64,000 nt of DNA from Coptis chinensis (lineage: Eukaryota > Streptophyta > Magnoliopsida > Ranunculales > Ranunculaceae): contig CM027378.1 of NCBI GenBank assembly GCA_015680905.1, positions 43,807,001 to 43,871,000 of the forward strand, in the 5' to 3' direction. The translations under genes and the position numbers were made by a program. Shown here piece after piece: positions 48,472 to 60,300 of the stretch. The stretch's first letter is position 1. Every line of letters starts with the position of its first letter. Below the pieces are notes generated by a model. The model worked only from the letters and a program-made list of their open reading frames with translations, made no database searches and was not told the DNA's origin.

Positions 48472-49067
48472 TGCATATTAATAAGACATGAATGCTTAAA
48501 TAAGAATGATGCACAATTTGCAGAAATTCATTTGTGACTTTGAAGTTTTTGAAAAATTTACATGCAATGTCTATAGATTAGAAACAATGCCCTGTTTGAA
48601 TGTAAGAGTGGGCGCGAAAATGGGTTTTGGGAACTACACGCTTCGAGAGAGAAGATCACTACTTCACCACATGGTGTGCCACCAAGAATCTCACCCACGG
48701 TATTTCTGAGGGAGGGGAGTGAGGAAGGTGGTTGGTCCACTGGAATCTAGTAGTTTACTACTCTCTTTGTTCATACTAGATGCTTGTCTTGATGGACGTG
48801 ACTAAATTGGCTCTGCTTGGTTGATTTTATCTTTTCAATTTGGTCTATGTAACAAACATTTCACGCAACGTCCGTTCTAAAGTGGGTCTTAATCCCACTT
48901 TTTGTTTTTTTATGGCTCGGGTTTAGCCTTAGCGTTAAATGTAAATCACACAATCATCCAAGCATGTTTATTAACAGACAAGTATCCTCTTACACTTCAT
49001 AATGAGGAGGTTTAAAAATTACCTCCCAAGGTGTGCGTACATGACCCTTGGGGTTAAGGTGACGTGG
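48472..49067 (-). other. Leader-like region upstream of the E4 ORF, no gene seen
   Basis: Non-coding; the frames on both strands at 48506-48740 are unsupported. GCATTGTTTCTAATCTATAG (minus, near 48570-48590) matches the first bases of E5 after LTR H (62245), which fixes the orientation of both copies. Confidence 0.45.
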
Positions 49068-49545
49068 TGGGGTTGACGAAATGTTTGGTGCCTTGTGTGT
49101 CAACCCACCATTCGAGATTTTCCTTACGGTTACAAATTTAATCTAACTAAGACCCACAAGTCGGGTTGAAATATTGGCAAAGCCAATAAATTACAATTGA
49201 TTGCCTTCGTGGGCCTAAACCAACTTTGCCTTTGTGGGCTTAAACTATGAAAGCGGTAAACACAAAAATTAACTACGTTTAATTTAATTAACTAATAACT
49301 TAATTAAACAAAATACGTAAAAGTTTGGAAAGTGTTCGTCAAAGATTGGAACTACAAACCCCCAAGTTGGGTTGTGATGTGCGCGCGTTGTACTACTCTT
49401 TCGTGTCACGCACATCCAACCGGTCCAAATTGGTTGAATCCCCAACTTTTGGTAAGTAAACTTAAACCAAAAGACTAAACTTCCAAAGCTTGAACTATTT
49501 TGTATTTATCCTAATTAATTTTTTTTTTTTGTTCGGTTGAACTAT
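49068..49545 (-). repeat. Dispersed repeat R1, copy 2 (inverted)
   Basis: Reverse complement of 12225-12718: CGAATGGTGGGTTGACAC, CAACCCAACTTGGG and GTTTAAGTTTAC blocks in inverted order. The outer sequence differs beyond the CCCCACCACGT end. No coding potential. Confidence 0.7.
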
Positions 49546-49565
49546 ATTCACGCACTATTTTGTTT

Positions 49566-49800
49566 TATTGGGTAAAGGATTTGTGGTTTGTGAAAAGGCT
49601 AATGAAAGGCTCAATGGGGCTACTAGCGGATAATAAATTTCATATAGGTGTGAATTTCTGACTATATTGATCCAAAGAGGGCCTGATAGACATGAGAGCG
49701 AAGCCTGATAGACCTTATATGAAATTTATTATCCGCTAGTCGCCCCACTGAGTCTTCAATTAGCCTTTTCACAAACCATAAATCCTTTACCTAATAAAAT
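49566..49800. repeat. Foldback: 88-bp inverted arms around a 60-bp loop
   Basis: GGGTAAAGGATTTGTGGTTT through CATATAGG (about 49566-49655) is mirrored by about 49713-49800 with roughly 90% identity. The loop holds GATCCAAAGAGGGCCTGATAG. The unit is the Gypsy 3' internal motif: minus orientation on the left, plus orientation on the right, so this is an inversion breakpoint. Confidence 0.88.
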
Positions 49801-50781
49801 AAAATAAAATCAGCCTACCTATCTAGATAAGTCTTAGAAATAAGATGTGTGAAGAAAATAGAAGAGAAAAACCTGTGTAAACAAAAATTAGTTAGTTGCT
49901 TCGAAAGAAAAAGAAATAGAAAAGGAAAAGAAAAGAAAGCTTCCAAAAATAGAAATAAAATAAAAAGTTAGAACTCCAAAAATAGAATCAAAAGGAGTCC
50001 AAAGCCAAAACAAAAGGGCTAAGGATGGAAACAAAGTGTAAAAGCAAAATAAGAACAATGTTTTCTCTAGTTATATAATATGAAGACCCTATTTTCTCAG
50101 ATTTGTCTTTTTGAATATCCATTTCCTTCATTCTTTAACCAATACCTACGCCCCGTATCACCTAATAAAGACCTCTAGCTCAATTAGGAATAGATTGGTG
50201 TGATAGTAAGGGGTAGATGTGTTTGATCGACCTCGGTTTCCTTGGATTGTCATTGAGATTATGAGGAAACGTGTGCCCACTGCACACTAGAGTTAGCAAA
50301 CTTGAGTAGAAAAATTAGAGTGTTATGTGTCTTTACATATTCCTTGTGAGAACCTACTTAGGCACGCTACCCAAAAGTTTCAGAAAAAGACCTGCCACTG
50401 CATTTCATATCATAGTTCATTGTATAGTTGTTTATCTTAAGATGATTTGATTATTATGCATGTATTAGTTTAAGTTTTAGAATGATCATCCTTGTTTAAA
50501 TACTAGTGAGATGTATAGATTCTGAGATAAAATTAGGGAATAATTACTTTTATTTCTTAGTCGTTGTAGGATAAATGAAGTTTGTGAGTACCTTCTCTAG
50601 AAAACTCTTACAAGACTATAACTCGTCCACTAGGGAATTCTTATTGGTTTAAGGTTGTATTGTATATGGTCAATGCAGTCGCACTCAGCGAAATGAGACT
50701 AGTTAAAAATACATTTTTTGCCACTTATTTTAATTTCACATAATTGCTTGAGGACAAGCAAAATGCTGTTTAGGGGTGGTT
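49801..50781 (+). other. 3' internal region and PPT before LTR G
   Basis: Plus-strand version of the E0 tail. Contains CACTAGGGAATTC, GCTTGAGGACAAGC and the PPT TGTTTAGGGGTGGTT directly before TGATAAGAG. Matches 54840-55762. Confidence 0.75.
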
Positions 50782-51334
50782 TGATAAGAGCCCAAAACTG
50801 TAGTTTAAACCCTTTAATAGTATTTCTATATAGCTAATTATGTTATTAATAATATATGTTTATCACTAATTACGTGTTTTTTAGTATTGCAGGCTTCGAA
50901 GTTGAATAAATATCAATTCGTTACTAATTAAGCGCGAAAAGGAGCTAAAGTGATTTCTAGGGAAGTTCCATAAAGAAAGCCCAAGTTTCATGGAGAAAAA
51001 GCCCATAAAAAGCCCAAGTCAAAACTATTAAGTGAAAATCAAAACCGGATTAGAGAGTTGAAGAAAAGTCAATAGAACTTCAAAAAACCATATCTTTGGA
51101 CTCAAGCCTCGGATTTGGGCCCATTTTATATCAAAATGACTGGATCAGAAAGCTCTTTCTAATGGTCTAGGCCTTAACACGATCAGAGTACTATAAGTTG
51201 GTGAAAATATGCACTATAGTAACATGACCAGAATTAGAAGTTTCGGATTCAACCAATTGGGTTATGGACTTGATTTATGGGTTCATAACCTAGCCTAAAA
51301 GCCCATGCACAAAATTATAAACCTAACTCTCTCC

Positions 51335-51343
51335 TATATAAAG
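51335..51343 (+). promoter_or_regulatory. TATA box of LTR G
   Basis: TATATAAAG in CTCCTATATAAAGAGGG. The equivalent boxes are at 56314-56322 (LTR F) and about 61718-61726 (LTR H, minus strand). Confidence 0.65.
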
Positions 51344-51398
51344 AGGGTTAAGGCTAAACAAAACTTGGCTACTCCCCTCTTTAGTTTAGTTGTAAATT

Positions 51399-51402
<4 letters not shown>

Positions 51403-51440
<38 letters not shown>
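51403..51440. repeat. CT dinucleotide microsatellite
   Basis: Nineteen tandem CT units in the R/U5 part of LTR G. The same place in LTR H holds a shorter GA run on the opposite strand (61626-61655), and LTR F has none. Confidence 0.97.
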
Positions 51441-51442
<2 letters not shown>

Positions 51443-52269
51443 GTTAGAAATATATCTGCTTCCTTCCCCAATTAGTTTAGAGTAATTATAGTTTAATGTT
51501 CTTGGCTCCAACTCCATTACACCATTAGTTTTATTAATATAAGTTTAGTTTAATTTAATTATGTTTTCTTATTATTGTTTATTGTTAATGAACCCAATGA
51601 AACTAGGCTAAAACTCCATTAGAAGAGTTTTATGAAGTCTATATGAAAGTTTTGATTGTTCTTCTTTAGTTTTCTTGTTGTCTTATGTGCTTCAAGTTCA
51701 AGTTCTATAGTTGTTTAGAGATAGAGATTATAGAAGTTGAACTAGAGAAAGGAAACTCCACAAAGAGATTTGTGGCGAAGAATTTCTCTTATGCTAATCA
51801 TATCTTAGTACAGAGATTGCTAGGATTGGTTAGGGATCAATAAAAATTGTGACTTTTGTTGTTTTACGTTGTGTAGATTAAATAAGGTTAAAATTAAAGT
51901 ATGAGAAACTAGTTAGAATAATCATAGATTCACATAGATGGATTAATCCTTTCTCTATGTTCTTCCTATTCATTAAATTCACCTTTTAATTGCTTAGTTT
52001 AAATTAGTTTAATTTATAATTAGTTTATTGCATTGTTAGTTTAATTAATTTATAATTAGTTTAGTTTAAATAAATCACAACACTACTCTCATTGTTCTCA
52101 CTTGGATTTCTAGTGGAATTCTAAGCTCTTAATGATTAAGAGTGGAACAAATCTTGGTTCTCTATATTGCATAATGAATTGAGAGTAAGAATAATATTGA
52201 TAAGAAAGTTGATCATTAGTTGTTTGTGTTCTTCTATAGATAATTAAGGATCGATTTTTATATTTATCA

Positions 52270-52708
52270 AGAAATAAGAAATAGCTTCTAAAACCAAAAT
52301 AGAAACAGGCTCCAAAATCAAGCCTATAGCTTTTAGGCTAGAATTAAAAATAGCAATCATCCAAATTTTTAATCCTTGAGGTTGCACAAACCAAGAGTAG
52401 GTAATTCTAGCTACACCATATTAGCAACATGCTCACACAAACCATATTCTCAAAACCTTGCAATATTAAATTCCAAATATAGGTGGATAGGGTAAAATCA
52501 ATGCTAAACAAATAATACCACCCCCGAAACAAGTTAGGAAGGTGGGATTCATGAAAAATAGATAGCATGCTCGGACAAAAATTAAACTAACATGAAATTT
52601 AAATAACACCCAAATACATAATCCAATATTAACTACTTAACTAAACAACTAGGAATCAAATTCTACTAAAAATGGGAAATTTCCTAAACATAATACAACC
52701 AATGAACT
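52270..52708 (-). other. Minus-strand spacer downstream of extra ORF 1 copy
   Basis: Non-coding, with the PPT-like CCACCCCCGAAACAAG near 52520, as found after extra ORF 1 in E0 (near 6902). It abuts the end of LTR G at 52269/52270. Confidence 0.6.
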
Positions 52709-53577
52709 AGCCACGAGATGAGGATGGGCCAGAGCCATCCGTCCTACGTCGACGACGCTCATGCCTTCCAGAGTCAGTAGAAGAAGAACCCCCATGAGGG
52801 GCAAACATCGTAGAACTTATACTTGAAACATGCACTGTTGCTCCATAAAGACATCCATGGCTTTCCAATGCTCCGTATGAGTACGAGCGAGAGTCTCCAT
52901 GTTAGCCTGGAGATCCTCGTGACTATCACCGAGCAAATCCATATTAGACAGAAGCTTATCTTGGTTACGGAGAATGGTACCTTGCCTAGTCTCGATAGCC
53001 TCACAGAGGTCACTAAGAGAACGTTGGCCTGTACGAATCGTCTCATACTCATTATGGAGAGTTCATAGGCCACGATGAAGTAATGAGATGCGGGCTACAT
53101 CCGTAGTAGCCCTTTCCAAAGCATCTGCATCAAAACATGTCGTGTCTTCCTCATCTTCCTTATCCGTTACCATCTCAACACCCCTAACCTTAGGCAAATG
53201 CCAATCCCTTTGAATACACTCTCTGATAAATACGTGTATTTTCATACAACTTCAACTTAACCTAACTAGTCTTCGGAACATATTACCAATACAACATAAC
53301 CTTCGTAATCAATGTAGGGAAGGCTACATTCAATTTACCAACTATCTTAATCTCATTTAACAAAAATTCAAGGATGCAAAACCCATACCTCATATTCTGA
53401 AGGGTCCAGAGAACATGCAGACAACTCAAATTGATGCCACTAGCTTTCGTGGTGGCAATAACATTCCTACCAACCCACTGAGCCACAGCCAGCTGGATTC
53501 TTCTCAGAGACGTCTGACGAACACAATGTGAGCCAGGATTGTAACGTCTTTCCAAGATAGTCTCCGTCATCAAAGGA
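52709..53577 (-). pseudogene. Second copy of extra ORF 1, N-terminally cut
   Basis: Minus strand, starting inside the protein at LMTETILERRYN near 53577. Then SHCVRQTSLRRIQL, TLQNMRYGFCILEFLL, FPTLITKVMLYW, a frameshift near 53280, IRECIQRDWHLPKV with an acidic stretch, SLLHRGL and a stop. A coiled-coil stretch follows (LCEAIETRQGTILRNQDKLL), another break, and the Ser/Arg-rich end DGSGPSSSRG near 52711. It aligns with E0 extra ORF 1 along its length. Upstream it meets extra ORF 2 in opposite orientation. Confidence 0.8.
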
Positions 53578-54030
53578 CTGATTCCACCAAGCTGAGATTC
53601 CTGCGAATAACGCCGTTAGTGTTTTCTTTGCTTTAGCTGAGGGATGTATGCTATATGACATTCCCCAAACCTTAGTGTCCAGTTTAGCACGAGCCCATAG
53701 TATGAAGAAAAAGTACCTTCTTATGCTTGTCTTGGTTTGCCGCATCATGGTATGTTTCTTTCCTGATTTCACATTCGGTTACACGGATTAGGTTGGGGTT
53801 GACATTATGCGACCCACAAATTACTTTGTACGTTCTTTTCGTGCTATGACTTGGCGGGGTAGAGGCTACAACCTCATTGGGTTGCCCCTTACAACCCATC
53901 AGATTGAGTAATGCTTAACAGGTTAGCACGGGTTGATGATAAATGGCGTGAGGCCTAGCAAATTATTATATCTTGGCAAGATTCAAAGGAACCTCACTTC
54001 TTTATAGAAGAGAGGACAACGCTTAAATAA
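53578..54030 (+). pseudogene. Second copy of extra ORF 2, C-terminal part
   Basis: Plus-strand frame reading VFFALAEGC, LVSSLARAHSMKKKYLLML, CFFPDFTFGYTD and a stop, then SFRAMTWRGRG, further breaks, and EPHFFIEERTTLK before TAA 54028-54030. It matches the last two thirds of E0 extra ORF 2 (NAFFALAKG; LARAHTVRHQNLLML; EPHFISEEQ). It begins where the oppositely oriented extra ORF 1 copy begins. Confidence 0.78.
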
Positions 54031-55762
54031 TAGATATGAGGTAAGTTTTATTTTTTGTTAGTGTCTGCTTATGTCCCAAGCAATTTAATTTTTTGTTATT
54101 TCCATAATGGATGGAACTCATATAGAATTGCGTCTATTTTTCTTTACTTATATTAGTATGTTCTAAATTTGTTTTGCAAGTATTCTAAAATTTTCATGTG
54201 TTTCCATGGTATTTCCTATCCTTTTTATTTCTATACTTTGAGAACAAAGTATGTTTTTGTTTGGGGGTGGCATGAAACATGTGTAATTTAAGGCACCTAT
54301 TAGGATATATTGGTATTATTTCTTTTTCTGTGATGATAGTAGTCTAGAAGTTTAACATTAGCTCTTAAATTAGAATAGTTTTTAGAAATTTAGGATAATA
54401 TATAGGTAATAGTCATTGCATCTTTCCATAAATATATTGCATGAGCATCTATGTTTGTATTAGCAGTAAGTTTCTGAAATCTAGGCTAGAATACTTATTC
54501 TACAAATCCTATGAGAATATAACCTAAAAGCATTATATGAGTGAAATATCTGAGTAATAACACAAAGAAGAAGTAAATTCCGAATAAAGAAATCACACGT
54601 CCACTTGCTTGATCCCTATACCATATCCTAAGCGAAATTTAGGCCCTTTTTGGATCGATATAGCCAAAAATTCAAACATATATAAAATTATTTTCCGCTA
54701 GTTGTCCCTTTGAGCCTTTCTTTAGCCTTTTCATAAACCACAAATCCTTTACCCTTTTACAAAAACAAATAAAAATAAAATCAGCCTACCCATTTTTTAA
54801 TGAATCTGAGAATAGAGATGAAATGAATAAAAGAAAAGAGAAAGACCTGTGAAAAACCAAGAATTTGTTAGTTTCTTCAAATAAGAAAATAAAAGAAAGT
54901 TTCCATTCAAAGATATAAATAAATAAATAAAATAAAAAGCTAGAACTCCAAAAACATAATCGAAGGAGTCAAAAGCCAAAAGAAAAAGAAAAAAAAAAGG
55001 CTAAAGATGGAAACAAAGTATAGAAGCAAAGTAAGAACAAGGTTTTCTCTAGTTACATATTTTGAAGACTCTATTATCTCAGACTTATCCTTTTGAATAT
55101 CCATTTCCTTCATTCTTAAACCGTCACCTAATCCCCGCAACACCTAATAAAGATATCTAGCTCAATTAGGAATAGGTTAGTGTGATAGTAAGTGACAGAT
55201 GTGTTTGATTGACTTCAGCTTCCTTGTACGTCATTGAGTTTGTAAGGTAAAGTGTGTCCCCACTTGTGCACTGGAGTGAGCGAAACTTGAGTGAAAAAAT
55301 CAGAGTGTTTTTGTCTTGACATATTTGTGAGGACCTAACTTAAGGACGTTATTCCAAAGTTTTATAAACGAACCTATTATAGCATTTCATAACATAGTTT
55401 ATTATATATATGTTTATCCGTAGATGATTGATTATTATGCACATATTAGCTTAGATTTTGAATTGATTATTCTGTATTCATTGCTAGTGAGATGTATAAA
55501 TATCTGATAATAAATAAAGAAACAATAATTTTATTTCTTAGTCGTTGTAGTATAGATGAAGTTTGTGAGTACCTTCTCTGGAAAACTCTCATGAGGTTAT
55601 AACTCATTCACTAGGGAATTCCTAGTGGTTTAAGGTCTTATTGTATATGGTTAATGCAATCGCACTCGGTGAAACGAAAGTAGTTAGGAATACATTTTTG
55701 GTCACTTATTTTAATTTCTCATATTTGCTTGAGGACAAGCAAAATGTTGTTTGGGGGTGGTT
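54031..55762 (+). other. 3' internal region and PPT before LTR F
   Basis: Contains PPT-like TTTGGGGGTGG near 54262, TTAGGCCCTTTTTGGATCG near 54640, GCTTGAGGACAAGC near 55727 and the final PPT TTGTTTGGGGGTGGTT. No genes; frames at 54797-55143 are low-complexity. Confidence 0.75.
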
Positions 55763-57087
55763 TGATAAGAGCCCAAAACTGTAGTTTTAACATCTTAATA
55801 ATATTATATTTAGACCAATTATATTTATAATAAATAAGAGTTTGTATTGTTTACGTTCTTTTGTGTATTTCAGATCTTATAGTAAAATATGTGAAGAAAT
55901 ATATCACTTTTGCAAGAGAAAGGAGCAAAGGTTGGTTGCTAAGAAGTTCTATGATTAAAGCCCAAGTTTCAAGGAGAAAAAGTATTTTTAAAGCCCAATC
56001 AAAGCTGAAAAGTCAAAGTCAACACTGGCATAAATAGAGCAAAAAAGTTAACAGAACTTCCGTAGGCCGTATCTTTAGACTTAGACCTTAGAATTGGGCC
56101 TACTATATGTCAAAACGACTGGCTCGGAAAGAGCTTTCTAATAGTCCAGGCTTTGATCCAATCATAGGAGTAAAAGTGGATGAAAATGCTATTGCAGTAA
56201 TTTTCAGCAGAGAAACCCTTTTTGGACTTAAGTAATTAGGTTTTGGGCTTGATTTAATGGCCCAAAACATAGCTCCAAAGCCCATGCATGAAATTGTAAA
56301 CCTAGCCCTCTTCTATATAAAGAAAACTAAGGCACAACTCTAGATATAACCCATTAGATAATAAATTGGTTTTCTTCTTTAGTTTTAAACCCTAGTTATT
56401 ATTTTATTAACCTTGTCACCATTAATTCAATTCAAGTTATATTTAATAAAGTAATTCTTCATTATGTTTTCTCCTTATTATTATGTACATGATAGTCTAA
56501 TGAATTATAGCTAAACCTCCATTAGAGGGGTTTGATTAAAGCTTTGATGATGACTTGATGTGTTAGTATTGAATAGTTATAGTAAGATATTCCACTCTAG
56601 AAGGTAGTTAATTTACCATGAGAATGAGTTTCAATTGGCTCACATGCTAATTATTAGTTGGTAGAGATGTCATGAATAATTAGGGATAAAAATACCTAAC
56701 CTTTATGTGAAAACATAAAATTAGGGTTGCAACAAAATCTACACTAGCATATTAAGAATTGATCAAAGTGGAATCAAATCTCCCTAATCTCTTCTTCTCA
56801 TTCACATCTTCTCATTAAATTACCATAGTATAATTTAACATATCTTAATTAGTTATTTTCACCATACTAGTATAATTAAACCATTGCTCTCATTGATATT
56901 GTAGAATTATTTAAGTTAGAGAAATTGTTATGTTTAAGCAACTAAGAGTGGAACGAATTCTAACTCCAGTTTTATTATAAGATAATCGAGAGTAGAACTT
57001 TGAGAACAACTAGTGTTAATTCATGTTTTTACTTCTACCGAGTTTAATTAGTTAAGTAAGAGTAAAAGTGTGTTTTTACAATTATCG
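55763..57087 (+). repeat. LTR F
   Basis: Starts TGATAAGAGCCC right after a PPT and ends ACAATTATCG (the family end is TTATCA, last base changed). It is 1325 bp with TATATAAAG at 56314-56322. It is followed by 81 bp of leader-like sequence that leads toward the E5 ORF. Confidence 0.75.
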
Positions 57088-57168
57088 GTAGAGAATGGGG
57101 GATTGCCCTTTGGATTCAAGCAATTGAATTTTTGTCTTGAACGAGTTTAAGATGACAGTAGAGCCATT
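57088..57168 (+). other. Short stretch between LTR F and LTR H
   Basis: May be the leader of element E5, continued at 62245. The bases on either side of LTR H are GCCAT (57163-57167) and GGCAT (62245-62249), a possible one-mismatch target duplication if the LTR starts one base early. No primer-binding site is evident. Confidence 0.4.
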
Positions 57169-57349
57169 TGATAAATGTAAAAATTGATCCTTAATTATAT
57201 ATAAAGAACACAAACAACTAATTATCAACTTCCTTATCAATATTATTCCTACTTTCAATTCATTATGCATTATAGAGAGTCGAATTCATTTCATTCTTAA
57301 TCGTTATGAGCTTAGAATTCCACTAGAAATCCAGGTGAGAACAATGAGA

Positions 57350-60300
57350 CACTACACCGAAATGGTCAATTCCTAACAGACCATTTTTTTCATTTCTAAT
57401 GGGTATATCTGTTACCAATTTTCTTACGGATATATCCATTACTTCTTAAGTTTTTTGTTAGTGTATATCCCAATTTATTTTTTTGACCCAGCTTTTAATA
57501 TATTTTACCGAGAAAAAAAGAAAAAAATTGAGAAAAAAAAAAAATAAAACAAGAGCCAAAAGAAAGTAAAGTCCAAATGGAGTAGTTTCTACCTGATTAT
57601 ATGTCGCTTCTCTCAATCTCGATTTGAAACCTAGGTTTAATGAGGTGAAGCATGTTTACCATCCTGATCTATCACTCGAAAAAGTGGAAATGCTCGTCTT
57701 TTCTAAAGAACAGAGGTACACTACCCTCTCATTTCTTTACTGCTATTTGTAGATTTAATTTTTTTTTTTTAAATGGTGTTCTTGGATTTTGGTGTAAAAG
57801 GTGTTTCTTTTATAGAGCTTTATGGATGGAGACAATGTACACTCTCACTCGATCTGTTTTCTGTCATCTGTCTGTCTCTTCGTATTTCAATCCAATTTTA
57901 TTTTCCATTTTTTTTTTTTCTTCAATTCTTATAAGTTCAAGCTATTCAACCTAAACCCTTTGCGCTTGGAGCATCAATCTGTTCAATGAATTTCCTTAAA
58001 AGCCCTAAAATTGAAATTAAGGTATTTTACAATTTCTTCATTTTGATTAGTTTACTGTTGATGGCTGTCCTTTTACTAGTTATTGTTTGCTTTTAATGGG
58101 GTTGTTTGTAATCTTTGCAGGTTATGAACACTAGTTCCTTTTATTGATTGCGGTTTTGGTTATTGTGGGATGCTTCATAGTTTGTGGTGCTTTACTGATA
58201 CAAGTAGATATTTGTGTATAAATGATTTCTTTCTATGAATTAAAATTTGACTTCAATTTTATAATTTTTGTAGCTTGATCAGTCGTAGTAATTAACTTCA
58301 CATGCAACTTACAATTACGTGAACCATTCTTATACAGAGAAACAATTCAATCATATTATAATGTAATGGCCATAATTCACCTTAGGGTAAATTGGTAATT
58401 TTACAAGTTAAATGGTTGTAGTAATTTACATGTAGCCTTGCCTTTAAAGGGAAGTAATGCTATTTGATTTTTGCTCGATGATATCGATACTCATTTGGTG
58501 AGACATACTGTGCAATCTTAAGATTTTCATTGTTTCCAATGTTTCTAACCAATGACGCTCAGTAGTGCAAATGGATTAATTTCGATTTGGTAAACAGTAA
58601 ATTTAGACCAATAGAGTATGTGAACTAGTTGAAGTATCCCAACTTAAGTTTGGTATTTAGTTTACTATACAACTATACAACTAGCTTTAATTGTCTCCTT
58701 GGTACTCTACTATAGCTTAGCATACAAGAGATGGGGGGTGGGGGGAATCCTCCTTAATTTAATTGATAATAAGAGCTTGTTTCTCACTAGTTTAAGTTTG
58801 GGGGTATGTGTGGATTGCTCAAGGTGGTTAAGGGATTGGGGGGAATCCTCCTTAATTTAATTGATAATAAGAGCTTGTTTCTCACTAGTTTGGGGGTATA
58901 TATGGATCACTCAAGGCTGTTAAGGGATTGAATTGAACGTTTAATTGATATGTTTGGTGGTGTGGGATTGTGGGTATGGCTATGTTTGTTGGAATCTCTT
59001 CCAGCAAGATTCCCATAGTCTCTTAAGGGAATTCTTGCCAATTGAATACTATTGAAGAAGAGGTGTTGTTCTTTATGGTTGGTAAATGAGTTAAAGCGTG
59101 GAGTGAATATCCATCTTTGAACATACTTAAGCTTTACTAGAGATTTATGGTTACAAGAGCAAACTTAAAATAGAAATCTTGCTTTGGTATATGGATATAC
59201 AAACCTAAGTTCTTGTGTTGGGATCAAAACATCCATGATCCTTCCATACTCTTACATGTCTTGTGACCTATTAGTGGAAAGGTTAGGTACTAAATTTCAA
59301 TAATTTGCAATAAATGCATGTCTTATTGCTTGACACGCCACTCCACATTATTTGCGATTGATTTCTATTAGTGCCTTGGTCCAAATATAAGTTCAACAAC
59401 ATAGCTTCTAAGATACATTATAAACATCTTATCACCTTCGAAAGTACTACTTTCATTAGACACGTCTGCCCACCCTTTGTGCGCACATAACTCACATTAT
59501 AAATCTACCTTGGACACCATAGAAATGTACTAATGAGACAATTGGTAACGTTTGTTTGTTTTGTTAAATCGATTCAGCACCTTAGTAACTTATGAGCTTT
59601 CTTTTGATCCTTTGTTCTTTTGTGTAGGATGAGCTCATATTCTTTCAAAATATTTTATTGCAACTAATACTAGTACTTGTGAAATCTGGTTAAAGCTTGA
59701 GCTTCTTTAGATCGAATACAACTCGGACTAGAGCCACTACAAGTAAGAAAAACACAACACCAAGCACTAATTCTGGTTTTAGTGTATATAGATTGATGTG
59801 GAGTGCTTAAGTTGTATTTTTTCATTTCAAAATTGCGCTTATTAATTAGTTATGCTTAGTAGTACATTAATGGTGTTGTATTTGTTTGATGTGAAATAAT
59901 TTTGGAAAATTATTTATTTTCCTAATATTAGGTATCTTTTGTGACTAGCATTTGGCGCTACCATGTTACATTAGTGTTTTATTAGTAATAACTTATGTAC
60001 CTCTTCCGCCATCCTGAAAACCTTTGAATTCTATTTAAGAAAAGGGATAATTCTTTGCACATCTTTTTTACCTAGGCATAGCTTCATTGCCACAATATTT
60101 TTGTACTCAAACAAATTCCAAAGTAGTGATAATATGTATGATCTGTGATACTCATATATTTAGATTTCAATGAGTTTTTGTAATTTTATCTTAGACAATT
60201 TTTATGCATTATATATGCATATTTTATAGTTTCTTAACGTGTTGTTTTTATGAATCTAGCTTAGACAAATTTCAAATATTATGTATATATCGATCCTTTC

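Larger units (their letters stand above)
12787..48600 (-). mobile_element. E4: outer, pol-less Gypsy-type element split by E1
   Basis: Minus-strand element assembled from two blocks: 12787-13688 (3' LTR, PPT, first 200 bases of internal 3' region) and 43687 to about 48600 (rest of the 3' region, gag-like ORF, part of a leader). Aligned by eye to the equivalent part of E0 (3649-4100), the sequence before 13688 and after 43687 is collinear with a loss of about 60 bp. This suggests E1 and everything inside it sit within E4. No pol and no extra ORFs are present, unlike E0. The 5' LTR was not identified and the right boundary is approximate. Confidence 0.6.
50782..52269 (+). repeat. LTR G
   Basis: Starts TGATAAGAGCCC and ends TATTTATCA, 1488 bp, with no interruption. 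Highly similar to LTR F (55763) and, inverted, to LTR H. It is preceded by a PPT but followed by inverted internal sequence without any primer-binding site. Confidence 0.88.

Noticed and set aside
52774..53073. 99-codon minus-strand frame starting MAYELSIM
   Set aside because: Wrong frame of the extra ORF 1 copy; the coiled-coil reading LCEAIETRQGTILRNQ lies in another minus frame of the same bases.
50782..57087. LTR G to LTR F as one complete retrotransposon
   Set aside because: A PPT precedes LTR G, the flanking bases (TGGTT and GTAGA) do not form a duplication, and no primer site follows G.
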